A stretch of 56,712 nt of DNA from an uncultured Clostridia bacterium (GTDB lineage: Bacteria > Bacillota > Clostridia > Christensenellales > Aristaeellaceae), in assembly GCA_946407745.1 (NCBI GenBank), contig CAMJPQ010000014.1:1-56712 (forward strand), written 5' to 3'. Below the pieces are notes generated by a model. That model did not search any database. It was not told the DNA's origin and worked only from the letters and a program-made list of their open reading frames with translations. This document shows positions 24,901 to 39,900 of this stretch, piece by piece. The translations under genes and the position numbers were made by a program. The stretch's first letter is position 1; each line of letters starts with the position of its first letter.

Positions 24901-27900
24901 TGCCTTGCGGCCTACGGCCTGACAGAGCTTGCCGGACGCCTGCCCTCGCAGCTGTCCGGCGGCCAGCAGCAGCGTGTCGCACTGGCGCGGATCATGATCA
25001 GCGAACCTCAGCTGCTGATGCTGGATGAGCCATTTTCCGCGCTGGACAGCCACCTGCGCTTCAGGATGGAACAGGAAACAGCGGACACCATCAGGCGCTA
25101 CGGAAAAACTGTTCTGCTCGTCACCCATGACAGGGATGAGGTTTACCGCATGGCAGACCGCGTGGCCATTGTCGAAAACGGCCATGTACTGCAGCTGGAC
25201 AGCCGGAGCAGAGTTTTCTCCTCTCCATCCACCCGCGCGGCCTGCGCACTGACAGGCTGCAAGAACATATCTTCGCTGAAGGTGCTTGACGCGACCCATG
25301 CCTTGGCGCTGGACTGGGGCATTCCTCTCACTCTTCCGCTGCAAAAAGGCACAGACGGCGTGGGCATCCGCATGCACAGCATCCGCTGGGGCGAAGGCGA
25401 AAACACCCTTCGCTGTCATGTAGCCCAGGTGACCGAAAACCCGTTTTCTTACACTGTGATGCTGCGTGCCGCAGATGCGCCTCAAGGCGCCGCACCCATC
25501 GGCTGGGAGGTAGACAAACCCTTCTGGGAGTCTGTCCGCTCGCAGGAAGTGACTGTTCATCTCCCTTCTGAGACACTGATGCAACTGAAAGGCTGATTAT
25601 ATGCTGAACAACGCAAATTGGCTTAAGGCCCGCAACCTGCTCCTCTCACTGGCGCAGCCCGTCGGCGCCGAGGATGTGCCTCTGCCGCGCTGCGGCAGAC
25701 GCGTGCTTGCCTTTGACCTGACTGCCTCGCAGGCGGTGCCGCCCTTCAACCGCTCCGCCTATGACGGGTACGCCCTGCGTTCGGAAGACGTTGCCGATGC
25801 GTCACCGGAGAAACCTGTGACTCTCAGCATCACAGAAACCATACAGGCCGGTGCTATCGCTCAAAGACCCGTTCACAGCGGCATGGCTGCGCATGTAATG
25901 ACAGGCGCGCAGATTCCGGAGGGCGCTGACTGCGTGATTAATTTTGAGCGCACAAGCTTTACTGCGGAGACGGTGACACTCTACTCGCCGCTGCGGCGTG
26001 GAGACAACATCGTCCGGCGCGGCGAGGATGTTGCTGCCGGTGCGCTGCTGGCGCCGTGCGGCTCCGTCATTGACGCAGGCCTTGCGGGGACGCTGGCCGC
26101 GCAGGGCCTGCCGCTGATTCATGTTTTCAGAAAGCCTGTGATCGGTCTTCTCTCCACCGGCCATGAGGTGGCAGAGGTTGGGGAAGATCTCCGGCCCGGG
26201 CAGATCTATGATGCAAACCGTGCTGCCTTCACCGCCCTTTTAGAGAATGAAGGCTGCGAGGTGCGCTTCCTTGGTCTGGCGGATGACGACGCGGAAGAGA
26301 TCAGCGGAAAGCTGGCGCAGGGGCTTCAGTGCTGCGACGCTGTGGTGCTGACCGGCGGCGTATCTGTCGGCAGCTGGGATGTCACCCCGCCGGCCATGGA
26401 AATGGCCGGTGTTCGGCTTTTGCTTCGCGGCGTTGAAATGAAGCCCGGTATGGCCTGCGCCTACGGTGTATTCGGCAACAAGCTGGTGCTAGGGCTTTCT
26501 GGAAATCCCGCCTCTTCCCTGACGAATTTCTGCGTCTGCGCCCTGCCTGCCCTGCGAAGCCTGTGCGGGCGTATGGATGCCCTGCCTCGTGAAATCAAGG
26601 CATCGCTTACCGGCAGCTTCAGGAAAAAGAGCCCATCTGACCGCTTTTTGAGGGGGAGACTGGCGTATGCAGACGGACTTGTCCGCTTCATCGCTTCCTC
26701 AAGTCAGGGCAACGCCGTGCTTTCCAGCGCCATCGGCTGCGATGCTTTCCTGCAGATACCCGCAGGCAGCGGCCCTGTGGAGGACGGCGCAGTTTTGAGC
26801 GGATTCGTGCTGTAACGGAGGAGTATACATGAAAAAACTTCGTGTTGAAGACGCCATCGGGCAGACGCTGTGTCATGACCTGACAGAAATGCGAGACGGT
26901 TTCAAGGGTCCGGCCTTCCGCCGTGGTCATGTTATCACGGAGGATGACATCCCCCACATGCTGGACATCGGAAAACGGCATGTGTTTGTCTGGGAGGATG
27001 ATGCCAGAGAAATCCATGAGGAGGACGCTGCGCGGCGTATGGCGGCCATGGCTCCCGTTGAAGGAGCACACTACACTGAGCCTTCAGAGGGCAAGGTGCT
27101 TCTGATCGCCGACACGGAGGGCATGCTGCGCGTTGATGTGGCGCTTCTGCGCCGAATCAATCTCATCGGGGACCTGACCATCACCACCTTGCCGGATCAT
27201 TATCCCGTCAAGCCAGGCATGCGTCTGGCCTCCATGCGCATTGTCCCCCTTGTCACCGGCGTCGAGCAGATTGAGAAAGCAGAAGCCATGTGCGCCGGGC
27301 ACCCGCTGCTGCGTCTTCTCCCCTATCGCGCGCTGAAAACTGGGATCATCATTACAGGTTCTGAAATCTATCACGGCAGAATACAGGATAAGTTTGAAAG
27401 CGTCGCCCGCACCAAGCTGGCCCGCTACCCTGGTGAAGTGGTCGGTGTACGCATCTGCGACGATGACACGGGGATGCTCGTCTGCGCAGCCAGGGAGCTG
27501 CTTGATGCCGGCGCTGACTTCCTCGTCTTCTCCGGCGGCATGTCGGTAGACCCGGATGATGTGACCCCCTCCGCCATCCGTCAGCTCGGATGTGAAGTGG
27601 TGACTCACGGCGTGCCAAGTCAGCCCGGAAACATGACGCTGATGGCCTATCTCGGCGCCATCCCTGTGATGGGTGTGCCGGGGGCCGCTGTCAGCCTGCC
27701 TACAACGATATTTGATGTGATGCTGCCGCAGGTTTATGCGGGAGAGCGCTTCACCCACGAGGAACTGACAGGTCTCGGCAACGGCGGGCTGTGCCAAATG
27801 TGCCAGCATTGCCACTTCCCCAACTGCACCTTTGGAAGGTATTGATCATGCAGGACACATTGGGCCGTTCCATCACCTACCTGCGCCTTTCGGTGACCGA

Positions 27901-30900
27901 GCTGTGCAGCCTGCGCTGCCGTTACTGCATGCCCGCCGAGGGTGTGACCAAGCTGGCGCACAGCGAGCTGCTGACAGAAGAAGAAATGATCACCGCTGTC
28001 CGTGCAGCAGCCAGCCTGGGTGTGACAAAGGTGCGTATCACCGGCGGCGAGCCGCTGACGAAGCCAAACATTCTTTCCATCTGCCGTCAGGTCTGCGCCA
28101 CGCCGGGCATCAGCGACACCGGCATCACCACCAACGGCCTCGCGCTGCCTCGCTATGCCGCCGCGCTGATGGAATGTGGACTGCGGCGCGTCAATATCAG
28201 CCTGGACACACTGCGCGAGGACAGATACCGCTACATCACGCGACTCGGCTCGCTCTCGGACGCCATAAAAGGGATTGAGTCGGCGCTGTCTGCCGGTTTT
28301 GACAAAATCAAGCTCAACGCAGTGCTCATCGGCGGTTTCAATGATGACGAAATTCCCGCCCTGGCTGCGCTGACGCAGCGCTGGCCGGTGGACGTGCGCT
28401 TCATCGAGCTGATGCCCATGTCCGGAAACACCGAGTTTCCCCCCGAGAGCTATATGCCCGTCTCCCGTGTTCTGGAAGCGCTGCCTGCGCTTCAGGAGGA
28501 GGAGAGCGACGGCGTTGCCCGCCTGTACCGGCTTCCCGGTGCAATGGGCTGTGTCGGCCTGATCAGCGCTGTCAGCCAGCATTTCTGCGGCACATGCAAC
28601 CGCATCCGTATCACGGCGGACGGACATATCAAGCCCTGCCTGCACTCCAGGGAGGAGCTGTGCCTGAAGGGGCTGGATGAGGCCGGCATGCGTGAGCGGA
28701 TGATTCAGGCCATACTTGCAAAGCCGGCTAGCCACGGCGTGCTGAACGCGTTTACTCGCAGCAGCACGCCCAGAAGCATGAACCAGATAGGAGGATGAGC
28801 TTGCGCATTCCTGTAATCGGCTTTTCCGCCTGGTCAGGTGTCGGAAAAACGACCGTGATCGAAAAGCTGGTCTCAGTTCTCACAGGCAGGGGCCTGCGCG
28901 TCGCTGTGGTAAAGCACGACGTGCACGGCTTTGAGATGGATCAGCCCGGCAAGGACTCCTGGCGTTTTTACAATGCCGGCGCTGCCGCCGTTGTGCTCAC
29001 TTCCCCTGATAAAGCCGCATTGATCCGGCGCGGTTATTCAGACCTTGAAACCTGCCTGTCCATGATTCATGATGCGGATGTCATACTCGTGGAGGGCTTC
29101 AAGCAGGCGGAGATACCGCGTATCGGTCTGAACAGAGCAGAAAGCGGAAAAGGATGGACCGATGCTCCGCAGCGCTTTATCGCACTGGTCACGGATGAGG
29201 AGGCACCGGACGTGTCAGTCCCCTGTTTCTCATTTAACAACACAGAGGGCCTGGCGGATTTCGTTCAGAAGGAGGCTTCCATTATGCAGGAAAAGGATTT
29301 CACGCACTTTAACAGCCAGGGGCGCGCCCGCATGGTGGAGGTCGGAGGCAAGGATGAAACCGTGCGGACCGCAACCGCCGCAGGAAGGGTGCTGGTCAAT
29401 GAGCAGACCTTCTCGCTGATCCGCAGCGGCGGGGTCAAAAAGGGCGACGTGTTAACTGTCGCGCAGGTGGCAGGCATCATGGCCGCCAAGCGCACGCCGG
29501 ACCTCATCCCCATGTGCCATCCGGTGGCGGTATCCGGCATCGACCTAAAGCTGTGGCTGGATGAAAAAAGGCTTTCTGTCGAGATAGAGGCAACGGTGAG
29601 CTGCACCGGCCGCACCGGTGTGGAGATGGAGGCGTTGACCGCGGTCAGCGGCGCGGCCCTGACGGTCTATGACATGTGCAAGGCTGTGCAGCGCGACATG
29701 GTGATTGATCAGATCCGCCTGATGAAAAAAACAGGCGGTATACACGGTGATTATCTGAGGGAGGAAGGCTCAAATGAGTGAAACATTGCGCACAGCGGCT
29801 GTGATTACCGTCAGTGATAAGGGCTACCGGGGCGAGCGTGAAGACACAAGCGGCCCCGCACTGTGCGGCATGCTCAGCGATGCCGGCTGGAATGTGGTTC
29901 ATACCGCCATGGTACCAGATGAGAGGGACATGATTGAGAGGGAATTGCTTGACTGCGCGGACAGGCAGCACATCGCGCTGGTGCTGACAACCGGCGGCAC
30001 GGGCTTTTCTCCCAGAGATGTGACACCGGAGGCCACCCTTGCGGTGGTTCAGAGACTGACGCCCGGCCTGCCGGAAGCGATGCGCGCAGCCAGCATGAAG
30101 ATCACCCCCCACGGCTGCCTTTCCAGGGAAACGGCAGGTATTCGCGGCAGCACGCTGATCATCAACCTTCCGGGCAGCAGGAAAGCTTCCACCGAAAACC
30201 TTGCCGCCGTGCTCGGCGCTGTCGGCCACGGGGTGGAAATGCTCCAGTCCGCGGGATCAGCCAACTGTGCCGAAAATGCAGCAGCAGCCGCAAGGCCCAC
30301 GAAACCATCACTTGACGCATGGATTGCGGAGGCAAAAGCGTTGCCTCATGCAAGTAAGGTTGGCATGTATCTGGCGCACAATGGCGTAGTTCGCGGAACA
30401 GCTCGCAGCAGGGTGCGCGAGGGAAATGAGAATGCCCCGCAAGTGGCCGGTATGTACTTTGCCTGTGACATGCAGAAGGCGCGGGCCGCTGAAGAGGACA
30501 CAAAGAAGATGGACGGTGTATTCGATGTGCGCGTGTGGCTCAACGAGGGTCATCTGAAGGTTGGCGACGATATCATGCAGGTGCTCATCGGCGCAGATAC
30601 CCGGCCGCACGCGGTGGCAGCGTTAGAGACACTGGTAGGCCGGCTGAAAAACGAATGCGTGACCGAACGGGAGCTTTATGCCGACGAGACTGCATCTGAC
30701 TGAGTCGTCATAACAGCATACAGAAAAAGGGCAACCGCGCACCGCTGAATGGCAGCAAGCGCGGTTGCCCTTTATTATTTTATTATTGCTCTGCTGAGAC
30801 CTGCATGTAGGCCTGCACATAGCGCAGGTCACCGCCATTGGCAAGGAACTCATCGATCGCAGCCCGAAGCTGTTCGTGAAACTCCTCCAGGCAGAGGTTG

Positions 30901-33900
30901 TTCTCCATAATGTAGCGTGCCACAGGCACGCCCACATAGCGGTAATGCCACGGCTCAAAATTGATTTCCGTGATATCCTGCTTGTCCTCAGGGTAGCGGA
31001 GGATAAACCCATATTCGGCGCAGGTCTCCTTCATCCAGGCCGCTTCCTGGGTGCTGGCAAACTTCTCGTTCATGCTCTTATCACGCCAGGAACGGCTGAC
31101 GATATCGCATCCCAGCCCTGTCTGATGGTCACTGGCGCCCGGCTTGGACACCCAGCCGTCATCCTTGCCGTTGTTTTTCTTCAGGCGGTTGTAATACATT
31201 GTGTTCTGTGTCTGCCATGAGCGATAGGCCGATTTGAGATACAGCGTAATGCCCTCTGTCAGCCCGGCCTCGAACCAGGAAAGCAGCGCCTCACCGCATT
31301 CCTTCTGCAGCTGCATCTCCACACCGGAGGCCTTATTGACACCGCCGTTGGTTGATCCGTCCTTCAGCACCTTTCTGGCCGGCATGCTGACGATGGGGTC
31401 CGGAGCGTCCTCCTTTGGAAGCAGCATATGCTTGTTGGCCAGGCGGATCAGGACAGGGTCCATATCCTCCAGCGCGAGCGGGAAGGTCCACTCCACATTA
31501 TTGTAAGTCAGCAGCTCCTCCAGCTCAACCAGATCCTCCAGCATAAATTCCTCTTCCGCGCTGCCAAGGCAGGGCAGTGCCAGCAGGCATACAGTCAGTA
31601 TCACTGAAACGAATCGGTTCATGTACAATCACTCCTCGTGTGCCTGCGCGGCACGTTGATACGCTTCCAGCGTCCTGGTCCCAAGCTCAAGCATCCGCAT
31701 GATCACTTCCGTGCCCACATAGCGCAGATGCCACGGCTCCCAGTCATGACCGGTTTCCTTCTCACAGCCTCTCGGATAGCGGATGATAAAGCCGAACTCA
31801 GCGCAGTGCTGTTCCAGCCATGCGGCTTCCGCAGTCTCACCGAAGTCTGCCGTCAGTTCCTTCGTGCGCCAGTCCCGGCCCACAAGGACAACGGCCAGGC
31901 CAGTGCGCCAGTCTGATAACTCAGGGTCCTCGGTTTTCAGTCCTGACGCTTCACGCCGCGCCATGCGTTCCCGCTCCGCTGCAAGTGACTGATAGCCCCT
32001 GCGCAGGAAGAGTTCAACGCCGTCCTTTTCTGCCGCGCCATTCATCGCCAGCAGCGCATCGCAGGCTTCCTCACTCAGAAGAATCGGTCCTGTGTTCATG
32101 GCGTAATACACTGCCGCGGTGTCCTGCGCGTTCAGGCGCTGTGGAACAGTAGCGAGGGAAGCAGGTGCAGCCTCATCCAGATATGCCCAATCAGTTCCGC
32201 CTGCTGCCTGGCCGCGTTCTTTCTCAAAGGCGGTGTCGATGAAGGTCTTCAGGTCATCCAGGCCTTCCGCAATCTCGTCCCAGCTCTCCGCAGCGCACGG
32301 CGGTGAAAGCAGGCAAAACGCGGCGCACAGCGCCGCAGCTGTCCGCTTCACAGTCCGCCCTCCAGCAGGCTCATCAGGCGCTCTGTACGTATCAGCATGA
32401 TGTACTCCTCCAGCGGCATCGGACTGTCGTGGAGGCGGGCGGCGTTTTCCTTCCCCACATAACGGATGTGCCACGGCTCCCATTCATAGCCGGTCACTTC
32501 TTCCCAGCCCTCCTGATAGCGGATGATAAAGCCAAAGCGCCAGCCGTTTTCGGCAACCCATTGTCCGCCCTTTGTCCTGGCAAAGGATTCGCCGAGCGCA
32601 TTTGCCTTGCTGTTTTTCTGACCGATATCAATGGAGAGTCCTGTCTGGTGCTCTGAGGCGCCCGGCCTGGCCACATACTCATCGGCCTGCTCCTCATCGC
32701 CCTTCACGTTCTTCAGCTTGTTGTTATAGACTCTTTCCTGCCGGTCATACGAGCGGTAGCCGCTGACGGACATCAGCTGTGCACCGACCTCCTCCTTGCA
32801 GGCTGCTGTCATCTCCTCCAGCGCAGCAGCCGCTTCGGGCTGCAGTTTCCGCAGCTGGCCGGGAATGTTGGTTACCCTCACCTCCGGCACGTATCTTTCG
32901 GAGATGCGCCATTCCCGGTTGACAAGCAGCAGCTCGCCGTCTGCGTTGTGCGGGGCTGCTGTCTCCATCGCGCCGGAGAGCAGCATCGCGCCTGCCGCTG
33001 CCATCGAGGCCAGTGATTGCCAAATTGTGGACATCTGTGACCTGCCTTACTTGCAATACTTGTTTGTGATTTCTTCCAGCTCGTTCAGGGCGTTTTCAGC
33101 AGCTGCCTGGTCCCTGCCGCTGGCAAAGAGATAGGCCTTCATCTTGGGCTCAGTGCCGCTCGGCCGCACAATGATCTTCCGCCCGTCCTTCAGGCTGAAG
33201 GAGAGCACGTCACTGCGCGGCAGGCCGGTTTCGTCATTGAGATAGTCAATCCGCTCTGCCGTGTGAAGCAGCGCTTCATCCATTCCGGCAAGCGGGGCGC
33301 GGAGACTGGCCATGATTTCCGCCATGCGGTGCGCACCGCTTTCACCCTCGTAGGCGAAGGTGAGCAGGCGCTGTGCGTAAAAGCCATATTCCTCCCGCAG
33401 CTGATCCAGCCGCTGCAGTAGCGTCAGGCCTTTTCCTTTGTAAAAGGCGGCCATTTCGCAAACCAGCACCGCGGCATTCACGGCGTCCTTGTCCCGCACG
33501 AAGGTGCTTGAAAGGTACCCGTAGCTCTCCTCAAAGCCGAAGAGGTATCTTCCCTCTTCGCCGCGCTGCTCCAGATCGCCGATCTGCTCACCAATGTATT
33601 TAAAGCCGGTCAGAACATTGCGCAGTTCGACGCCATATTTCCTGCACACCGGCACCGCCATTTCGGTGGTGACGATTGTCTTGACAGCCACCGGCGCCTT
33701 CCCGTCTGAGAGCGTTTTGTTTGCGCAGAGGTAGTCCAGCAGCAGGATACCCATGTCGTTGCCGGAAATGAGCGTCACATCGTCCCCAACGCGGACACCC
33801 GCGCCAAGGCGGTCGCAGTCAGGGTCAGTGGCAAAGCAGAGATCCGCCCTGCTCTTCACCGTCTGTGCGATGGCCAGGCGCATTGCCTCCCGGATTTCCG

Positions 33901-36900
33901 GATTCGGATACGGTGCCGTTGGGAAATGCCCGTCCGGCAGTTCCTGCTCCGGTACAACCTCGACCTGAATATTGCCAAGGCGGTGCAGCATTTCCCGCAC
34001 AGGCAGATTGCCTGTGCCATTCAACGGCGAATAAACCACCTGAAGCGGAGTGCAGTCCCGGGTGTCGCGCAGTGTGTCTATCGCCTGATAATACGCCTCT
34101 ACGCAGTCATTGCCGATATAGGTGACCATGCCGCTTTCAAGATAAGGCTGCAGCTCGGGCAGCTGATCCACCAGCACGTTTTCCGCCTCAATGCAGGCGA
34201 GAATCTCATCCGCAGCGGCAATGGTGATCTGGCAGCCATCACTGCCATAAACCTTATAACCGTTGAATTTAGCAGGGTTGTGGCTCGCAGTTACCATCAC
34301 GCCGGCACTGGCTTTATAATAGCGCACGGCCCAGGAAAGCATCGGCGTGGGCATCAGCGTGGGATAGAGGTGCACCCTGATGCCCATCTGAGCCAGGGTA
34401 GCGGCTGTGAGGGAAGCAAAGTCCGCAGAATGGATTCTGCTGTCATAGCTCACCGCGCAGGAGGGGCTGTCAAAATGCGCTAGCAGATAATTGCCCAGGC
34501 CTCTTGTCGCCTTCGATACAGTGTATACGTTCATGCGATTGGTGCCGGCGCCCAGTACGCCGCGAAGGCCGCCCGTACCGAAGGCAAGATCCCTGTAGAA
34601 GCTGTCACTTTCCTCCGCCTCATTCATCTGTTCAAGCTGCAGCCTCAGCTCCTCCGGCATGCCCGGCTGCTTCAGCCACAGTGCCCTGTCCCCACGTGCC
34701 ATATGCTGAACCTCCTTCATCTACATGCTGCTGATGCGGCATCACATTCGTTTTTCATTCTACAACGAAGGCCGCGTAAAGTCAATGTGACGGCTGCTCA
34801 TGAAAAAACTTGTACATTGACATATTGCTGAAACAAAGTTATAATAATTTGTAACAATTTCAGCAGGAGGAATTGCAATGAAGAAATTGTGTTTTGCTCT
34901 GGTGCTGTGCCTGGTGTGCACAGCAGCCGCTGCTGACCCTGTCATGTACAGCAGCCGGGCGGCGCTTTATATTGCTGACGGCCAGCTGCTTAACCTTGTC
35001 ACGGACAAGGGCGAAGATCAGGTCCTTGCCTATGTCGCTGACATCGTCGGCCTGAACGAAACTGGCTTTGTATGCGCAAGCATGGACGGTACGCTCATCA
35101 CGGTTTCCGAAACCGGTGAGGTCAAGCCCCTGGAGGGTAGCTTTCTCCCCGCGCTGACGCTGGACGGCGGCAAGCTCTCCGTAAGGCGCCGCGACAGTCT
35201 CCGCCGCACCTATATGGAAGAAATTGCCGAGCATGCAGATGTAGCTTCCGCCAATGCGACCTTTGTGTTCTGGAGTCACGAAGGGATGCTGCACTACCGG
35301 AACCGCCTGAGCGATACGCTGAGCTATCCTACGCGGCCTGTACTTGGAGAATATGAGCTTGGTCAGCTCGCTGCCCTGGGCGCCTCTGACGTGGCACTGA
35401 CAGCGCTCTCCAAAGACCAGCGACTCACCCTTATTAACCTGGAAGACGGCGCTTTCATTTCCAGCAACGCTCTTCCCCGCACCAAATATGCGGTCTACCT
35501 CAACGGTTATCTGATGCAGTACACCCAGTCCGAAGAGGGCTGGCAGCTGCTGCGCAAGGATGAAGTCAGCCTGCCCCGCGCACCGAGGCCGACGGCCACA
35601 CCAGAGCCCACCGCCACGCCGGAGCCCGAAGAGGAAGCGCTGGAAGACGCAACTCCCATGCCGTTCATCTGATGATGAAGCACACGTATTTGAATATGAA
35701 TGCAGCCGTCGGATACTGTTTCCGGCGGCTGTTTCGTATTGAAGCGATCAGTCACGGCGGAACAGATCGCGCGTATATACCTTCTCTTCCACGTCATCCA
35801 ATACGGGATCATAACGGTTGGCAATGATGCAGCCGCACATGCTTTTGAATTCGTCCAGATTTCCGATCACCTGTGAGCCGAAGAAGGTGCTGCCCGCCGG
35901 CAGCGTCGGCTCGTAGATGACCACGGTAGCGCCTTTGGCCTTGATGCGCTTCATCACGCCCTGTATGGAAGACTGGCGGAAATTGTCCGAATTACTCTTC
36001 ATCGTCAGCCTGTATACGCCGACAACCACCTGCTTCTGCTGCTGCTCGCGCTCTGCGGAAAAGCCCTCACTGTTGGAATAGGTACCGGCCAGCTCCAGCA
36101 CACGGTCCGCGATGAAATCCTTCCGCGTGCGGTTGCTTTCCACAATGGCCTGAATCAGGTTTTCAGGCACATCCTGATAGTTGGCCAGCAGCTGCTTCGT
36201 ATCCTTGGGCAGGCAGTAGCCGCCGTACCCAAAGGACGGATTGTTGTAATAGTCCCCTACCCTTGGATCAAGGCACACGCCTTTAATGATCGGCGCTGTG
36301 CGCAGGCCCTTGACCTCCGCATAGGTGTCCAGCTCATTGAAATAGGATACGCGAAGGGCCAGATATGTATTCACAAACAGTTTTGTCGCCTCCGCCTCAG
36401 TGGAGGACATCAACAGAACCGGCGTGTCTTTCTTTACCGCACACTGCCGAAGCATTTCCGCGAAGGTCTCCGCCGCACCGCGGTTTCCATCATCCGCGCC
36501 GACAATGATGCGGCTGGGATAGAGGTTATCGTATAGTGCCTTGCTCTCCCGCAAAAACTCAGGACTGAAAATGACATTATCCATTCCTGTTTTTTCCCTG
36601 ATCTGCGCTGTATAGCCCACCGGTATTGTCGACTTGATCACAACTGTCGGTTTTTTCATCCTGTCGGCTGTTGCCTCGCGGATCAGGGCAAGCACACTCT
36701 CCACCGCGCTGCAGTCAAAAAAATTCGCTTTAGGGTCATAATTGGTCGGCGCAGCGATGATGATATAGTCTGCCGATGCGTAAGCCTGGCGGGCTTCTGT
36801 AGTGGCCTGAAGGGACAATCCCCTCTTTTCATGCTCCTTCAGGAACTTTTCGATGTATTCATCCTGAATGGGGCTGCGCCAGCTGCGAAGCAGTTCAACC

Positions 36901-39900
36901 TTTCCTGGTACAATGTCCACGGCAGTCACATCATGGCGCTGGGAAAGGAGCACTGACAGTGAGAGCCCGACATAGCCCGTGCCTGCAACGGCAACTCGCA
37001 TTCTTTTCAGCGGCATATCTTCATGTTCGTTCCCGGCCAGCACTTCCTTCAGCTCGAAGCCAAGCGCTTCCGAGAGTGCCAAAAGCTGGTCAACTGACGG
37101 ACTGAACTCCCCTGACTCCAGGCGCGAGATCAGTGAACGGTTAATACCCGTCTTTTCACTCAGCTCAGCCTGGGACATTTTTTTGCTTGAGCGCCTCTGG
37201 TGCACCACTTCTGCAAGGCGTTCCGTTGAAAGATGCTGCATTATCTCAGCCTCCCGAAAGATATTATCTGAAGTGCAAAAACGCCCGATTGTTTCTGTCT
37301 GCAACACTGTAAAATGCTGCATTGAGTATAATACCATGTTTTCAGTAACAAATCAACCGATATTTGCAGGTATTTGCTTTCATTCGCATATGTCGTCCGA
37401 TTGCAGCCTCTTTCGCTGTTTGTTCTAGCAACATTTACATAAACTGCTATTTGGCTATGCCGATGCTTGCACTGCATTTGACATTTGGTTTCCCGGGTAT
37501 ATAATAGTCTTATTAATCGCAGACGGGGGATGTTCAGATGAAGACCCTGCAGGAGATCATTGACCGATCCAAAAGAGTCGTTTTCTTTGGCGGTGCGGGC
37601 GTATCCACAGAGAGCGGCATTCCCGACTTCCGCTCAGCCGGCGGCCTGTACAAATCCGGTGATTTTGCAGGTCTCTCTCCGGAGACGATCCTCAGCGACA
37701 CCTTTTTCTACCGCCACACTGACCTGTTCTATCAGTACTACCGCAAGCATCTGCTGTATCCGGACGCAAAGCCCAATGCGGCCCATATTAAGCTCTTTGA
37801 GCTGGAGCGCATTGGGAAGCTACGCGGCATTGTCACGCAGAACATCGACGGGCTTCACCGCGCAGCGGGGAACAAGCTGGTTTATGAGCTGCATGGGACC
37901 GTTTATGAGAACGAATGCCTGGATTGCGGCCAATCCTATTCACTGCAATGGCTGATGGAGACAGAGGGGGTTCCGCGCTGCCCGAAATGCGGGGGAATCA
38001 TCAAGCCCAAGGTCGTGCTGTACGGCGAGGGCCTAGATCCCTATGTGATGCGCGGTGCCATCCGTGAGATTGCCTCCTGTGACACGCTGATTGTCGCCGG
38101 CACGAGCCTGATGGTTCAGCCAGCCGCTTCCTTCCTTTCCTATTTTCAGGGGCAGGAGCTGGTGATCATTAACCGTGACCCGACACCGGCCGACGCTGAA
38201 GCGACGCTGGTGCTGCACGCACCCGTTGCGCAGACGCTGGGCGCCATTTCTGTAGAAGGAGGCAGCAAAAATGCGCATCAGGACAGCGGTGCCTGAGGAT
38301 GCCGAAGAGCTTGCCGCCATTGAAAAGCTCTGCTTCCCTCCTGCAGAAGCCGCTTCCCCTAAACAGCTGGCCGCGAGGCTGGATGTTTATTCAGAGCATT
38401 TTCTTGTTTTACAGGAAGAGAACGGCCGAATTGTCTCCTTTGTGGACGGCCTCTGCACGGATCAGCGCAACCTGACCGATGAGATGTATGAGCGGCCGGA
38501 AATGCACCGGGAGGACGGCGTGTGGCAGATGATTTTCGGAGTGAATACCATTCCGGAATGCCGCAGCAAAGGATATGCATCAAAGCTGCTGCAGCGCTTC
38601 ACAGCGCTTGCGGCAGCGCAGGGGCGGAATGGTCTGGTGCTGACATGCAAAGCAGCGTTACTGCCGTTCTATGCGCGGCTCGGTTTTAAGGATGAAGGAA
38701 TAAGCGCATCCGTCCACGGCGGCGTACCATGGCACCAGATGCGTTTGACACTATGTGATATAAGGCAGGAGGATAACCGATGAAGCGTTCTATCTGGAAA
38801 AAGGGTCTTGCGCTGATTGCGCTGCTTGTGCTGCTTTTTGCGGACTTCGGCGCAGCAGTGCCTACGGCCGATGCCGCAGGCTCGCCTTCCGTTTCGCAGG
38901 CATTGATTGCGAAATCAAAAAAGAAAAAGAAGAAAAACACACCGACGCCCAGGCCCACAAAGACGCCCGCTCCTACCCCTTCTCCAACGCCATCCCCTTC
39001 GCCGGCATCGGACAGCGTCTTTCCTACCGTATCTCCTGTTCCGGACGGTCCCATCATTGATCCGCAAAGCATTGCGGATTACCTGTTCGCGCACGGCGAG
39101 CTTCCAGACAACTTTATCACAAAAGCGGAGGCTAAGGCGCTGGGCTGGGATTCATCCTATAACTATGTGAGTGATGTGGCCCCCGGGAAATCCATCGGCG
39201 GCGATTACTTCGGCAACTACGAGCAGCTGCTGCCGGTCAAAAAAGGCCGGAAGTATTACGAGTGTGACTGCTGGTATGTCTCCGGAAGGCGAAACGCCTA
39301 CCGCATCATCTATTCCAACGACGGCCTTGTATTCTATACCGAGGATCACTACCAGACCTTTACCGAAATGCATCCGTGGACAGAAACTCCTCAGGGGCCG
39401 TAGCGCTTCCATTTTCCTGAACCGAGCTGCCCTGCATGAAACCGACTTTGCCCGATAAGGAGGCTGTACATGATTCAACCCGCACTCGCCCGGGACATAC
39501 TGGCCCGGGCCACTGCCACAGGAGGCGATTTCGCAGAGCTGTTTGTGGAAGACCGCCGCAGCCAGTCGCTGAGCCTGAAAAGCAACCATATGGATACGGT
39601 GAGCACCGGGCGCCGTCATGGCGCGGGCATCCGCGTGTTCTCCGGAACGCAGGCCATCTATGTGCACACCAACGATACCTCTCGCGAGGCACTGCTTGAC
39701 TGTGCCTCAAAAGCTGCGGCCGCCATCACCGGGGGCGCGGGCTGCGAGATTCTTCCCTTTAATGAAGCGGATGTCTCACGTCCTGAGGAAATCATTCTGT
39801 TGCCCACCGATGTCAGGGCTGCCAGAAAGGCCGAAAAGCTCCGGGCCGCAAACGCCGCTGCCCGCGCATTTTCCGGTGAAATCGTGCAGGTCAGCGCCGG